A DNA stretch of 64,000 bases from Bacillus alkalisoli (GCF_002797415.1 NZ_KZ454944.1:3366665-3430664), one strand, 5' to 3'; counted from the stretch's first letter, positions 35,201 through 44,026 are shown. The notes: a model not told the origin generated them from the letters alone. Numbers and translations: made by a program.

Positions 35201-35208
35201 ATCGTATG
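35201..35208 (-). promoter_or_regulatory. Sporulation-type -10 element (CATACGAT)
   Basis: The minus strand reads TGCATACGATAA, fitting CATA-N3-T; the predicted start point lies about 26 nt before the ATG. Confidence 0.55.
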
Positions 35209-35299
35209 CAAAACTAATAGAGAAGGAATAGATACATGAATCGGTGTTATCGTGGATTTTCTACTAAAATTAATAGCTTCATAGAATTATTTTAGAACA

Positions 35300-35470
35300 G
35301 AGTAACCGGATCATCGGAATTTGAATTTATAAGAAGAAAATTCGGACTAACCTCGTCCCTTTCTCAAGAAAAAACCAAGATGAAAGAAATGAAGCACCAG
35401 CTCCCTTTACGATCGAGGATCCAGATGGGAATCTAATTTTAATTGATCAACATAGATATTTTTTGTTTTT
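35300..35470 (+). pseudogene. C-terminal remnant of a glyoxalase/VOC-fold protein
   Basis: One frame reads FSRKNQDERNEAPAPFTI, then EDPDGNLILIDQHR, which is the typical end of VOC-superfamily proteins (the metal-binding and fold-closing strand). No start, RBS or N-terminal half precedes it, and an in-frame TAG lies near 35293. The frame then runs into a GGGGACGGGG hairpin at 35495. I read it as the tail of a deleted gene. Confidence 0.5.
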
Positions 35471-35494
35471 AGGGGCTGTAAAATGGGGAAAATG

Positions 35495-35542
35495 GGGACG
35501 GGGTTTCTTTCACATTTGAAAAATGCGAAGGAAACCCGTCCC
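35495..35542. repeat. REP-like hairpin, family ii
   Basis: GGGACGGGTTTC opposite GAAACCCGTCCC with CACATTTGAAAAATG in the loop. Same family as 46041-46094, 52438-52492 and 63341-63392. Confidence 0.8.
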
Positions 35543-35556
35543 TATTTGGTACCTGT

Positions 35557-36275
35557 TACTAAAAGTGCTGGTCATTCCTTCTATGAACCGCACTTTCTGG
35601 CACATCCCCTACTAAAAGTCCGGCTCATTCCTTCTATGAACCGTACTTTCTGGCACATCCCCTACTAAAAGTGCGGCTCATTCCTTCTATGAACCGTACT
35701 TTTACTCTTTTCTCTAGCTTAAGTACCTTTCATTACTCTTATGAACCGCACTTTCTTCTTTTTCTCTAGCTTAAGTACCTTTCATTACTCTTATGAACCT
35801 CACTTTTCCTCTTTTCTCTAGCTTAAGTACCTTTCATTACTCTTATGAACCGCATTTTCTGGCACATCCCCTACTAAAAGTCCGGCTCATTCCTTCTATG
35901 AACCGTACTTTTCCTCTTTTCTCTAGCTTAAGTACCTTTCATTACTCTTATGAACCGCACTTTCTGGCACATCCCCAACTAAAAGTCCGGCTCATTCCTT
36001 CTATGAACCGTACTTTTCCTCTTTTCTCTAGCTTAAGTACCTTTCATTACTCTTATGAACCGCACTTTCCTCTTTTTCTCTAACTAAAGTTCCCTTCATT
36101 ACTCTTATGAACCGCACTTTCCTCTTTTTCTCTAACTAAAGTTCCCTTCATTACTCTTATGAACCGCACTTTCTGGCATATCCCCTACTATTAGTGCGGC
36201 TCATTCCTTCTATGAACAGCACTTTCTTCTTTTTCTCTAGTTTAAGTACCTTTCATTACTCTTATGAACCGCACT
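35557..36275. repeat. Array 4: 14 units of 52 or 53 bp
   Basis: GAAC anchors lie at 35585, 35638, 35691, 35743, 35795, 35847, 35900, 35952, 36005, 36057, 36109, 36161, 36214 and 36266. Two unit types alternate irregularly. Units with CTGGCACATCCCCTAC and then GCGGCTCATTCCTTC are always 53 bp; units with CTCTAGCTTAAGTACC or a close variant are always 52 bp. GAACCGCACTTT faces AAAGTGCGG in reverse within a unit. Noncoding: no RBS, and lengths are not multiples of 3. It ends about 25 bp from the stop of the second NERD gene. Confidence 0.92.
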
Positions 36276-36298
36276 CCATCGATTTGATAACTTAATTT

Positions 36299-37204
36299 TT
36301 ACTCATAATACATCCATTGATGAGTTCCCTTTTTTATAAAGTTTTTTTTCAATACCCTTTGTATCCTCTCTTTGGAATCTACTATTTTACACCATTCATG
36401 AATGACATTTGTTGTTATTTTATGATCTGGGAAAAGTAGTTTAAACTCATTAATGCTCCTGATGATAGCGGCCCCGAGCCTTTCTTTATTCCCACATTCT
36501 TTACAAATACATGTATTGCCTTCAACAATATTAGAGAATGCTCTACATTTCTCACATAAAACTCCTTTTCTCAAATTGCTGTACTCATATGCTGGAAGGG
36601 TTTTATATGGCGAGTCTTCAATATGCATTGAACATAATGCTTCCGCTAGTTTTTTGTGATTTTCCTTTATCGTTGAAGAAAAGCCGTTTAGTTTTTCTAA
36701 TAATCTCTTGATTTGTGCTGAGAAAATAAATGGCATGTTAAGAGGTGTTTTGTATAAAGTAAATTCGGGGTTAATAAAAATGATAAATGGTCGAATTTGA
36801 AAATTATATCCAAGATTATTGAGTACTTGTCTCAATTGGGATTCGGTTCGCTTTAATTGGTTTAATGGATTTGTAACTTCGGATTTAGGAAATCGATACA
36901 ATATATCAGATTCATAGAAAAAGTCACCCTCATAATTTTTCACTTCGAATAAGTAAATTAAATCTTTAAATATTATTGTTGAGTCAATTTGAAACATAGT
37001 GCTTTTATTTTTTAAAAGTAAATCGTTTAGAATAATACAATCAGACTGGATTGTCTCTATCAAAGAATCAAAAATCTTTTCTCCCTCATAGCCCTTTTTT
37101 AAATTTATGAAATGTCGCTTATCACTTTCTGACAAAACCATCCTGCTGTTTAAGTAATCTAATATAAGTAACTCTGTTGACTCATTGCGATTTTTATATG
37201 CCAT
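36299..37204 (-). CDS. NERD-domain (nuclease-related) protein, paralogue 2
   Basis: 301 aa from the ATG at 37204, with GAAAGGTTGGTT upstream as in paralogue 1. The catalytic-type residues E42, D74, E87 and K89 are in the same places (KKGYEGE, FQIDS, FEVKNYEGDF), as is the zinc-ribbon (CEKC and CICKEC). The two proteins are clearly homologous over the whole length. The identical arrangement, NERD gene then array on the same strand, recurs here with array 4. An association with the repeats is inference from this double occurrence. Confidence 0.85.
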   Translation of the reverse strand: MAYKNRNESTELLILDYLNSRMVLSESDKRHFINLKKGYEGEKIFDSLIETIQSDCIILNDLLLKNKSTMFQIDSTIIFKDLIYLFEVKNYEGDFFYESDILYRFPKSEVTNPLNQLKRTESQLRQVLNNLGYNFQIRPFIIFINPEFTLYKTPLNMPFIFSAQIKRLLEKLNGFSSTIKENHKKLAEALCSMHIEDSPYKTLPAYEYSNLRKGVLCEKCRAFSNIVEGNTCICKECGNKERLGAAIIRSINEFKLLFPDHKITTNVIHEWCKIVDSKERIQRVLKKNFIKKGTHQWMYYE

Positions 37205-38011
37205 TACAACCAACCTTTCTAAAATAATTATTATTCTGTTCTATGAACTCTTTAAATCTGATACTTTTCCAAATGCAGCATAACTAATTCTTTTGCAAGT
37301 CGCCTTAAGCTTTCGTTAACAATGTTATCCTTGCTCTCTAGAAATAGGTAAATCGAGATGGGAGATTCTTTGTCTTCCATTCAAATTCAAGCAAATTCCA
37401 CTACATTCTTTAACTTTGAATGAGCATTCCTTACTTCTTGCCATTCTTTCATTTGTGCTATTAAAGATTAAGGCGAAAGTATACCTTCCGCGAAAACCAC
37501 CTAGCGATGTTGTTAATATTAATAAATTGTACGATATTGCTTTTCTATTACTTAGATTGAATTATTAAAGTGAAGTTTTTATTTTTAGTGGAAAGCGAAA
37601 GTATGATTTGATGTTTTAGTGGATAGTATTACTGCTAAAGTGGAAGGCTTTTTTCTTTCAAGAGCTTGTCCTATTCCTTTCAAAAAAATCCTTATTAAAA
37701 TCACTTTCTTTCCCCATTTCAAGTTATGGAAATTATTAGTTGTAATTTACATAGGAAGTATTAAAGCTAATTTAATAAGTATGGAGCATTCTAGTATCTC
37801 GAAAAAGAGCTTAAACAATTTGAATATTAAGACTTTTTAGTTTTATTGTCAAGTAGGTTAGTAGTAATAATCAAATAAAATTTGAAGTTTAATATAGGTA
37901 AAGGTGTTTTTTTCAATACTCTATCTTTTCTGAAATTAGTATTTACTTCTTCAACTCCAACATTTAACATTAGAGTGTAAGATGTTTAAAGTTCAGGAGG
38001 AATTCACCCTT
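37205..38011. other. Long AT-rich intergenic stretch
   Basis: 807 bp without a convincing gene. A 42-codon minus-strand frame (37252-37380, starting MEDKESPISIYLFLESKDNI) ends 48 bp before the NERD start; it has no good RBS and follows a broken frame (MKEWQEVRNAHSKLK), so it may be a decayed gene. The rest holds nothing I recognise. Confidence 0.4.
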
Positions 38012-38287
38012 ATGGAATATTTACTTTATGCGCTAATTGCACCAATATTCACTATTGTTTTTTCTCTAATTAACACCGTAAGATTCAAAAGGTATGTATT
38101 GACACCAATCATTGTGTTTATCGTTTTAAACATCCCTACAGTGCTGTTACCTCTTTTTGCAAATGTTGGTTGGGAAGGATTAGTTGGATGGGCTTTATTG
38201 TACACTGGCGTTTCAATCGTTATTTCTCTTATTGTTTGGGCAATGAGAAAGTTTCAGATGAGGAGAGCGACGGATTCAAAAGCATAA
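38012..38287 (+). CDS. DUF2651 (YbeF-like) small membrane protein
   Basis: 91 aa from the ATG at 38012, with AGGAGG 11 nt upstream, a little far; an in-frame ATG at 37982 has no RBS. Three membrane helices: residues 4-20, 29-50 and 57-78. FKRYVLTPIIVFIVLNIPTV is typical of DUF2651. Function unknown. It has its own terminator. Confidence 0.65.
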   Translation: MEYLLYALIAPIFTIVFSLINTVRFKRYVLTPIIVFIVLNIPTVLLPLFANVGWEGLVGWALLYTGVSIVISLIVWAMRKFQMRRATDSKA

Positions 38288-38300
38288 ATTTAATAATAGG

Positions 38301-38348
38301 AGCCAGCCCCTGTTAGTTTGAGTACCAACTTACTGGGGCTGGTTTTTA
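38301..38348 (+). terminator. Terminator, also a family i REP-like hairpin
   Basis: AGCCAGCCCC (38301-38310) pairs with GGGGCTGG (38336-38343), extended by TTAGTT/AACTTA, then TTTTTAA. The sequence resembles the GGCCAGACCCC hairpin family, which here serves as a terminator. Confidence 0.75.
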
Positions 38349-38472
38349 ATATTTTTATTTACTTTCGCATATAATTCCGCTGGCTTTTGTACATATTATC
38401 ACTAATTACTTCTAACCAATAAATTCATGGAAGTATAACTAATTTCCAAATAAGTGGTAGGTGCACGCACGA

Positions 38473-38952
38473 ATGGCTTACAAAAAAGAAAAAGTAATAG
38501 AAATTACTTCCTGGTTGGCGATGACTTTTTTGTTAATTAAGTTCATCCCAATACATAGATTACGCGAAGCAATGGTTGCTTTTTTATTTAAACAAGCAGT
38601 CACTTGGCTTTTTGGGTTGCTTATTGTGGAAAAAGATATGATAAGATATCCGTTTAGGACTTTGTTCAAAAAATCGATCAAAAGCAGCTTCACATTTGAA
38701 TATTTTGTATTACCCAGCTTAAATGTACTATTTAATATTCATTATCCAGAAAAAAGGAACTTTTGGAATAAGCTCTTATATTATTTTAGCTATACTTCTT
38801 CTATCACTTTGTTGGAAATAATCGCTGTAAAATACACAAAATTGATTAAGTATAAAAAATGGAAATGGTACTGGAGTTTTCTATCCATCTGGTTTACTTA
38901 TTATGTCGGGAGACGGTATCAGAGATGGTTCTTTAAGGAAGCTAACAATTAA
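38473..38952 (+). CDS. CBO0543 family membrane protein, copy 1
   Basis: 159 aa from the ATG at 38473 (TAGGTG about 9 nt upstream). Four or five membrane helices. REAMVAFLFKQAVTWLFGLL, the later EYFVLPSLNVLFNIHYP and the final W-rich segment match the CBO0543 family. Two more members lie at 55200-55793 and 63410-63871; this copy is closest to the latter. Function unknown; such genes are common and multicopy in spore formers. Confidence 0.7.
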   Translation: MAYKKEKVIEITSWLAMTFLLIKFIPIHRLREAMVAFLFKQAVTWLFGLLIVEKDMIRYPFRTLFKKSIKSSFTFEYFVLPSLNVLFNIHYPEKRNFWNKLLYYFSYTSSITLLEIIAVKYTKLIKYKKWKWYWSFLSIWFTYYVGRRYQRWFFKEANN

Positions 38953-38977
38953 TTTTTGCAGGAAGGTCAATCTATAC

Positions 38978-39014
38978 GAAAAGACGAAGAGGATAGTGGT
39001 CCCTTCGTCTTTTC
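38978..39014 (+). terminator. Terminator after CBO0543 copy 1
   Basis: GAAAAGACGAAG and CTTCGTCTTTTC form a perfect 12-bp stem with a T-rich end. Confidence 0.85.
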
Positions 39015-39208
39015 ACATTATAAAATACTTATGCATCTAACTTCAGAAGATTAGGAAGTGTCCATGTAAAACTGGATGTAAACCAGTATTATTTACAAAA
39101 GCTGTAGTTATCAAAAAATCGCCATAAAAAATGTGACAATCCTTCTTGGAATTAACGCAAACGATCACTTGATACCTAGGCATTATTGGGGGATAACTTC
39201 ACACACTA

Positions 39209-40222
39209 TTAAAGTAGAAAAATATCCGCTTCCTTACACTCCCTAGTAATCTCTTCATTCCAAACTGATACTTGCACTTCTCCGATATGAGCTTTCTTTA
39301 AGAAAAACATACATAATCGCGATTGGCCGATTCCTCCTCCGACTGTGTATGGAAGTCTTCCATGGAGGATGGCTTGATGATAATCCAATTTGATTCGTTC
39401 TTCACAGTTTGCCTCTTTTAATTGTCGTAGCAATGCCTTAGCATCTACTCTTATACCCATGGAGGACAATTCAAGGGCACGCTCTAAAGTTGGATACCAA
39501 ACAACGATATCTCCGTTCATTGTCCAATCATCATAATCTGGGGAACGTCCGTCGTGTTTCTCACCTGAACGTAATTTTCCACCGATTTGCATAATAAACA
39601 CTGCCCCATGTTCTTTTGCAATCGCATCTTCTCTTTCTTTTGGCGTAGAAGATGGATAGAGTATTTCTAGTTCCTGTGCTGTCGTGAAATGAATCTTTTT
39701 TGGCAAAACAGGCTCTAGACTAGGGTATAACTCCTGAATGTGCCTTTCTGTAGACTTCATAGCGCTATATATTTTTTCTACTTCTACTTTTATTGTTTCA
39801 ATGGCACGTTCCTGTTTCGAAATTACTTTTTCCCAATCCCACTGATCCACATAGATGGAATGCAGGTTGTCGAGTTCTTCGTCTCTTCTAATGGCATTCA
39901 TGTCTGTATAAAGCCCAGTACCGACTGGAAATCCATATTTAGCTAGGGCGGTTCTTTTCCATTTGGCAAGTGATTGAACAATCTCGAGTTTATCTCCTTT
40001 TATGTCGAGGGCATCGAACGTTACGGTTCGCTCCACGCCATTCAGATTATCATTAAGACCCGTTTTTGCTTGTAAAAATAAGGGGGCAGAAACTCTCACT
40101 AATCGAAGTTTATCCGATAAGTCTCTTTCAAAATACTCCTTCACCTGTTTAATCGCGATTTCCGTTTCAATCGGACTTAGCTTTGATTTGTATGCAGAAG
40201 GAATAATCATAGGTTTTGTCAC
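39209..40222 (-). CDS. asnA: Aspartate-ammonia ligase (asparagine synthetase A)
   Basis: 337 aa, the usual AsnA length. It makes asparagine from aspartate, ammonia and ATP in the cytosol, with a class II aminoacyl-tRNA-synthetase fold. IRRDEELDNLHSIYVDQWDW and later VGGGIGQSRLCMFFL are highly characteristic; the latter holds the ATP-binding class II motif 3 arginine. A GTG start follows GAGGT. Monocistronic. I looked for an Asn T-box leader upstream and found none. Confidence 0.95.
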   Translation of the reverse strand: MTKPMIIPSAYKSKLSPIETEIAIKQVKEYFERDLSDKLRLVRVSAPLFLQAKTGLNDNLNGVERTVTFDALDIKGDKLEIVQSLAKWKRTALAKYGFPVGTGLYTDMNAIRRDEELDNLHSIYVDQWDWEKVISKQERAIETIKVEVEKIYSAMKSTERHIQELYPSLEPVLPKKIHFTTAQELEILYPSSTPKEREDAIAKEHGAVFIMQIGGKLRSGEKHDGRSPDYDDWTMNGDIVVWYPTLERALELSSMGIRVDAKALLRQLKEANCEERIKLDYHQAILHGRLPYTVGGGIGQSRLCMFFLKKAHIGEVQVSVWNEEITRECKEADIFLL

Positions 40223-40390
40223 ACTATTTACCTCACTTTACTAAATTGTTTTCGCTAAATAATGTAACTTATGGTGAGAATACCTAATTTGTTCGATAAA
40301 TGGGCTTTCAAATTTCATAAAGAGGAATAGTAAAATACCAATATAGCTTTCTGTCTGCTGCATCGCAGAAGGTAGAAGGTGAAGAAAGAA

Positions 40391-40430
40391 AAAATAAACG
40401 CCCACCTTGGTAATTGGTGAACGTTTATTA
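40391..40430 (-). terminator. Terminator downstream of the MCP gene and repeat copy 1
   Basis: AATAAACG (40393-40400) pairs with CGTTTATT (40422-40429), with CACC/GGTG inside; the minus strand continues TTTTTTCTTT. Confidence 0.75.
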
Positions 40431-40453
40431 TGCTAGCTAACTGAGTGAGTGAG

Positions 40454-40590
40454 TTTCATAATGTACAATTACTAAACGAAAAACGAATAGTAAACCTATT
40501 CTTTCATATAATTAACGTTTTATATCGAACGTTATTTACTTATAATAAACTTAACATTCGTTTTTCACTAAACGAACAGTAATTATGAAA
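40454..40590. mobile_element. 137-bp palindromic element, copy 1
   Basis: It begins TTTCATAATGTACAATTACT and ends ACGAACAGTAATTATGAAA; the ends are imperfect inverted repeats (TTTCATAAT/ATTATGAAA, AACGAAAAACGAAT/ATTCGTTTTTC). TTAACGTT and AACGTTA form an inner palindrome. Copy 2 at 42011-42147 is in the same orientation with 4 mismatches. It encodes nothing; it looks like a MITE or a structured regulatory element. Confidence 0.8.
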
Positions 40591-40637
40591 TTGATTCAAC
40601 TACAAAGGATTACTACTTCATAGCTAATTCTATTTAT

Positions 40638-41888
40638 TTACACTCGAAAAATAGAAACATGATCTTGTAGCTCTTGTGCCATATTGCTTAAAGCATTTGC
40701 AGATGCAGCAATTTCCTCCATGGAGGCATTTTGCTCTTCTGCAGATGCAGCAACCATATGAGAGCTGTCAGCAGTTTGTTCGGAGATAGTTGTAATACCT
40801 TTCATTTGCTGCACCATCTCTTCGGAACTAGCACTTATCTCCTCTGCAACAGCAGATACTTCTTGCGCTTGAGATGTAATACCTGCGATCATTTGCGTAA
40901 TTTCCTGAAAAGACCTGCCAGTTTCATTTACCTTTTCGATTGCGTGTGTAACAGAGCTTGTACCTTCATTCATTGATTTAGAGACATTTACAATATCTTC
41001 TTGGACTTTTTCAATAACTTGGCGAATTTTTTCCGTCGCATTGCTCGATTCTTCGGCTAATTTTCTTACTTCATCTGCTACTACTGCAAAACCACGGCCA
41101 TGCTCCCCCGCCCTTGCAGCTTCTATTGCCGCATTTAACGCTAGTAAATTAGTTTGACTAGAAACTTTAGAGATCAGATCGGTAATCTCGCCAATTTCAT
41201 TTGAGCTTTCTTTTAAACTAGTAATATGAATATCAATTTCTGAAACACGGTTCTGTACGGTTCCCATTTGAGCTACCGTCTCAGATACCGTTTCGTTGCC
41301 AGATTGTGCTTTATGATTCGTTTCTATACTTAAATCAGTTACTGTTTGAATAGCTTGAGAAGCTTGTTCCATCCCTTTTGCTACTTCAAAAATAGATTGA
41401 TTTGCAGATGCTACACTCCCCACTTGGTTTTCCGATCCACTAGCAATTGCTTGTATGGCTTCCGTAATTTGCTCTGTTGCTCTAGATGTTTGCTCTGAAC
41501 CTGCTAGTAGTTGTTGTGAGGAGGAGGCAACCATTTCAGAAGCTACTTGTACTTTTCTAATTAAATTAGCAAGATTTGTCCCCATTATATTAAAGGAATT
41601 TGCAAGATCGGCCATTTCGTCTTTCGTTTTCACTTCTATAGGATCGATCGTTAAATTCCCCTCTGCTACTTCTTTCATTCCTAGATTTACGATTTCAAGA
41701 GGTTTTGTTATCATGCGTGATACGAAAAATGCAATGAATAAACCGATGAAAAGGCCTACTAGAAGAAATATTATTCCTTCCTTGTATGTAATGGATGATA
41801 ATAAGCTAATTAATACACTTTGTACAAGTACTACACTAATAAAGCCAGCGTAAAGTTTCTTTGAAACTGTCCACCTAAAACTAATCAT
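40638..41888 (-). CDS. Methyl-accepting chemotaxis protein without a sensor domain
   Basis: 416 aa. Two membrane helices close together (about 13-32 and 37-58) leave almost no extracellular loop. A HAMP domain (about 59-112) and an MCP signalling domain follow. The hairpin tip reads [20 protein letters not shown] then [16 protein letters not shown], the CheA/CheW contact. It may sense a membrane or cytosolic state, or rely on a partner. GGAGG lies before the ATG. Two near-identical 137-bp elements flank it in direct orientation. Confidence 0.92.
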   Translation of the reverse strand: MISFRWTVSKKLYAGFISVVLVQSVLISLLSSITYKEGIIFLLVGLFIGLFIAFFVSRMITKPLEIVNLGMKEVAEGNLTIDPIEVKTKDEMADLANSFNIMGTNLANLIRKVQVASEMVASSSQQLLAGSEQTSRATEQITEAIQAIASGSENQVGSVASANQSIFEVAKGMEQASQAIQTVTDLSIETNHKAQSGNETVSETVAQMGTVQNRVSEIDIHITSLKESSNEIGEITDLISKVSSQTNLLALNAAIEAARAGEHGRGFAVVADEVRKLAEESSNATEKIRQVIEKVQEDIVNVSKSMNEGTSSVTHAIEKVNETGRSFQEITQMIAGITSQAQEVSAVAEEISASSEEMVQQMKGITTISEQTADSSHMVAASAEEQNASMEEIAASANALSNMAQELQDHVSIFRV

Positions 41889-42010
41889 AAATGCCCTCCT
41901 GAGACTATTACATTATATTCATAGATAATTACTACTAGTTAATCATAATGTATTACTCCGATTGTTTCAATAATATTCAGATAATTAAAACATCTATATA
42001 GGCGAGAGAG

Positions 42011-42147
42011 TTTCATAATGTTCAATTACTAAACGAAAAACGAATAGTAAACCTATTCTCTCATATAATTAACGTTTTATATCGAACGTTATTTAATTAT
42101 AATAAACTTAACATTCGTTTTTCACTAAACGAACAGTAATTCTGAAA
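42011..42147. mobile_element. 137-bp palindromic element, copy 2
   Basis: Same orientation and length as 40454-40590. It differs at 4 positions, and similarity continues a few bases outside (GAGAGAG / GTGAGTGAG left, GATTC right). It lies 123 bp upstream of the MCP start. Confidence 0.8.
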
Positions 42148-42159
42148 TGGATTCCGGCA

Positions 42160-42198
42160 GAAAAAAAGGCCAGCACACCAAAAACTGTGGCACCGGCC
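42160..42198 (-). terminator. Terminator of the YczE-like gene
   Basis: GGCCAGCACACC and GTGGCACCGGCC pair imperfectly, with TTTTTTT on the minus strand after the stem. It starts 10 nt after the stop codon. Confidence 0.6.
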
Positions 42199-42207
42199 AT
42201 GAATATT

Positions 42208-42852
42208 TTATTTCTCAAGTTTAACTGGCTCTGGAGAAAACCGCTCAACGTTAGATATATTCTGGATTACTTTTACAAGCGGGCCTACAAGGATTGCGGA
42301 AATAATCGTTCCTTCTCGAACCCCATAAATCGTTCCCAATGCTGTAGTGGAAATAATTAAGGCAATGATAACTAAAACAACATCAAATATTAGTTTTATT
42401 TTGCTAAAAGGTTGATTTGTATTAATGGCAATTACTTTTACAATTCCTTCAGCTGGATTATTCACGACGTTCGCCTTCAATTGTAATACAATGCTAAGCG
42501 CAATAACGACACAGCCTAAAACCACCATGAATAATTGAACAGAATAAAACGGTTGTGGAATGAAAGAAATTATATAAGACCAGGAATCTATTGCCACACC
42601 CAAAACAGGACCTACAAGCAGCTGCAAATACTGTGTTTTAGGAAATTTACTACCTAAAAGGCTAAATTGAATGAATACATAAAGTGTGTTCATTAACATC
42701 ACTAACATTCCAAAGCTAATTGGGACAAATTGGCTCATTACATATGGTGGGCTCGTAATAGCAGTCGTACCAAGGTCAGCCATTGTTACTAGACAAATAC
42801 CTAATCCTAAAATGATGGTGCTTAAAATGAACAAACTATAAGGTTTAACCAT
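42208..42852 (-). CDS. YczE/YyaS-like integral membrane protein
   Basis: 214 aa from the ATG at 42852, with AAAGGG 10 nt upstream; a longer frame from a GTG at 42921 has no RBS. Five membrane helices. GLGICLVTMADLGTTAITSP and, later, ANVVNNPAEGIVKVIA are the conserved blocks of this family (DUF6198/YczE). Its role is unknown; YczE is linked to lipopeptide synthesis in B. subtilis, but no such genes are seen here. Array 5 lies directly upstream. Confidence 0.72.
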   Translation of the reverse strand: MVKPYSLFILSTIILGLGICLVTMADLGTTAITSPPYVMSQFVPISFGMLVMLMNTLYVFIQFSLLGSKFPKTQYLQLLVGPVLGVAIDSWSYIISFIPQPFYSVQLFMVVLGCVVIALSIVLQLKANVVNNPAEGIVKVIAINTNQPFSKIKLIFDVVLVIIALIISTTALGTIYGVREGTIISAILVGPLVKVIQNISNVERFSPEPVKLEK

Positions 42853-42964
42853 ACTAACAAGTCCCTTTCCGCTTCTTTCTATTACATATTTATTTCGGAT
42901 CTCTAAATTATATGTTACCACGTTTTGAGTGAAGGGGAGCTTGTCACGACCATTTCTCTTTTAC

Positions 42965-43905
42965 TCTACTGAAAGTGCCTTTCATTGCTCTTGAACCCCA
43001 CTTTTTATTCTTTCTCCTGTTCAAAGAGCGGTTCATTCCTTCTGTGAACGGCACTTTCTTCTCTTTCTCTTGCTCATAGTGCGGTTCATTCCTTCTATGA
43101 ACGGCACTTTCTGTTCTTTCTCTTGCTTATAGTGCTGTTCATTCCTTCTGTGAACGGCACTTTCTGTTCTTTCTCTTGCTTATAGTGCTGTTCATTCCTT
43201 CTGTGAACGGCACTTTCCTCTTCTACTCTACCAATAGTACCTTTCATCACTCTTCTGAAACGCACTTTCTGTTCTTTCTCTTGCTCAAAGTGCGGTTCAT
43301 TCCTTCTATGAACGGCACTTTCTTCTCTTTCTCTTGCTCAAAGTGCGGTTCATTCCTTCTGTGAACGGCACTTTCCTCTTCTACTCTACCAATAGTACCT
43401 TTCATCACTCTTCTGAAACGCACTTTCTGTTCTTTCTCTTGCTTAAAGTACGGTTCATTCCTTCTATGAACGGCACTTTCTGTTCTTTCTCTTGCTTATA
43501 GTGCTGTTCATTCCTTCTGTGAACGGCACTTTCCTCTTCTACTCTACCAATAGTACCTTTCATCACTCTTCTGAAACGCACTTTCTGTTCTTTCTCTTGC
43601 TTAAAGTACGGTTCATTCCTTCTATGAACGGCACTTTCTGTTCTTTCTCTTGCTCATAGTACGGTTCATTCCTTCTGTGAACGGCACTTTCCTCTTCTAC
43701 TCTACCAATAGTACCTTTCATCACTCTCTTGAAACGCACTTTCTGTTCTTTCTCTTGCTCAAAGTACGGTTCATCCCTTCTGTGAACGGCACTTTCCTCT
43801 TCTACTCTACCAATAGTACCTTTCATCACTCTTCTGAAACGCACTTTCTGTTCTTTTTCCTACTCAAAGTGCGGTTCATTCTTGCTATGAATCGCACTTT
43901 CTTTT
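42965..43905. repeat. Array 5: 18 units of 52 or 53 bp
   Basis: GAAC/GAAA anchors lie at 42993, 43046, 43099, 43152, 43205, 43257, 43310, 43363, 43415, 43468, 43521, 43573, 43626, 43679, 43731, 43784, 43836 and 43889. Units with TCTTGCTTATAGTGC or close variants are always 53 bp; units with TCTACTCTACCAATAG are always 52 bp. GAACGGCACTTT faces AAAGTGCGGTTC in the 53-bp type. The two-type design is shared with array 4. Noncoding by the same arguments. Confidence 0.92.
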
Positions 43906-43912
43906 TATAATG

Positions 43913-43963
43913 CATCAAAGGACAGACCCTTCAATGCATTTTTGCACCAAAGTGTCTGTCCCT
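43913..43963. repeat. REP-like repeat, family iv, copy 1
   Basis: GGACAGACCCTTCAATGC, then ATTTTTGCACCAAAGTGTC and TGTCC. GGACAGAC and GTCTGTCC are inverted. The core recurs at 45128-45180 on the other side of the DUF1646 gene. Confidence 0.7.
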
Positions 43964-44026
43964 CCGATTCATGTCCCACCGATTCATTGGCTCATTTTCG
44001 CCAAAGTGTCCACAAAACTCAATTGT

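Noticed and set aside
37619-37840. 73-codon plus-strand ORF
   Set aside because: No RBS, no recognisable motif, composition like the AT-rich surroundings.
40223-40450. Asn-specific T-box riboswitch ahead of asnA
   Set aside because: No T-box core complement to the tRNA acceptor end and no specifier stem seen; the hairpin at 40391-40430 fits a terminator of the upstream MCP gene.
35557-43905. Proteins encoded by the repeat arrays (for example frames reading SYEPHFLAHPLLKVRLIPSM)
   Set aside because: Unit lengths of 52 and 53 are not multiples of 3, frames are open in several phases and on both strands, and none has an RBS.
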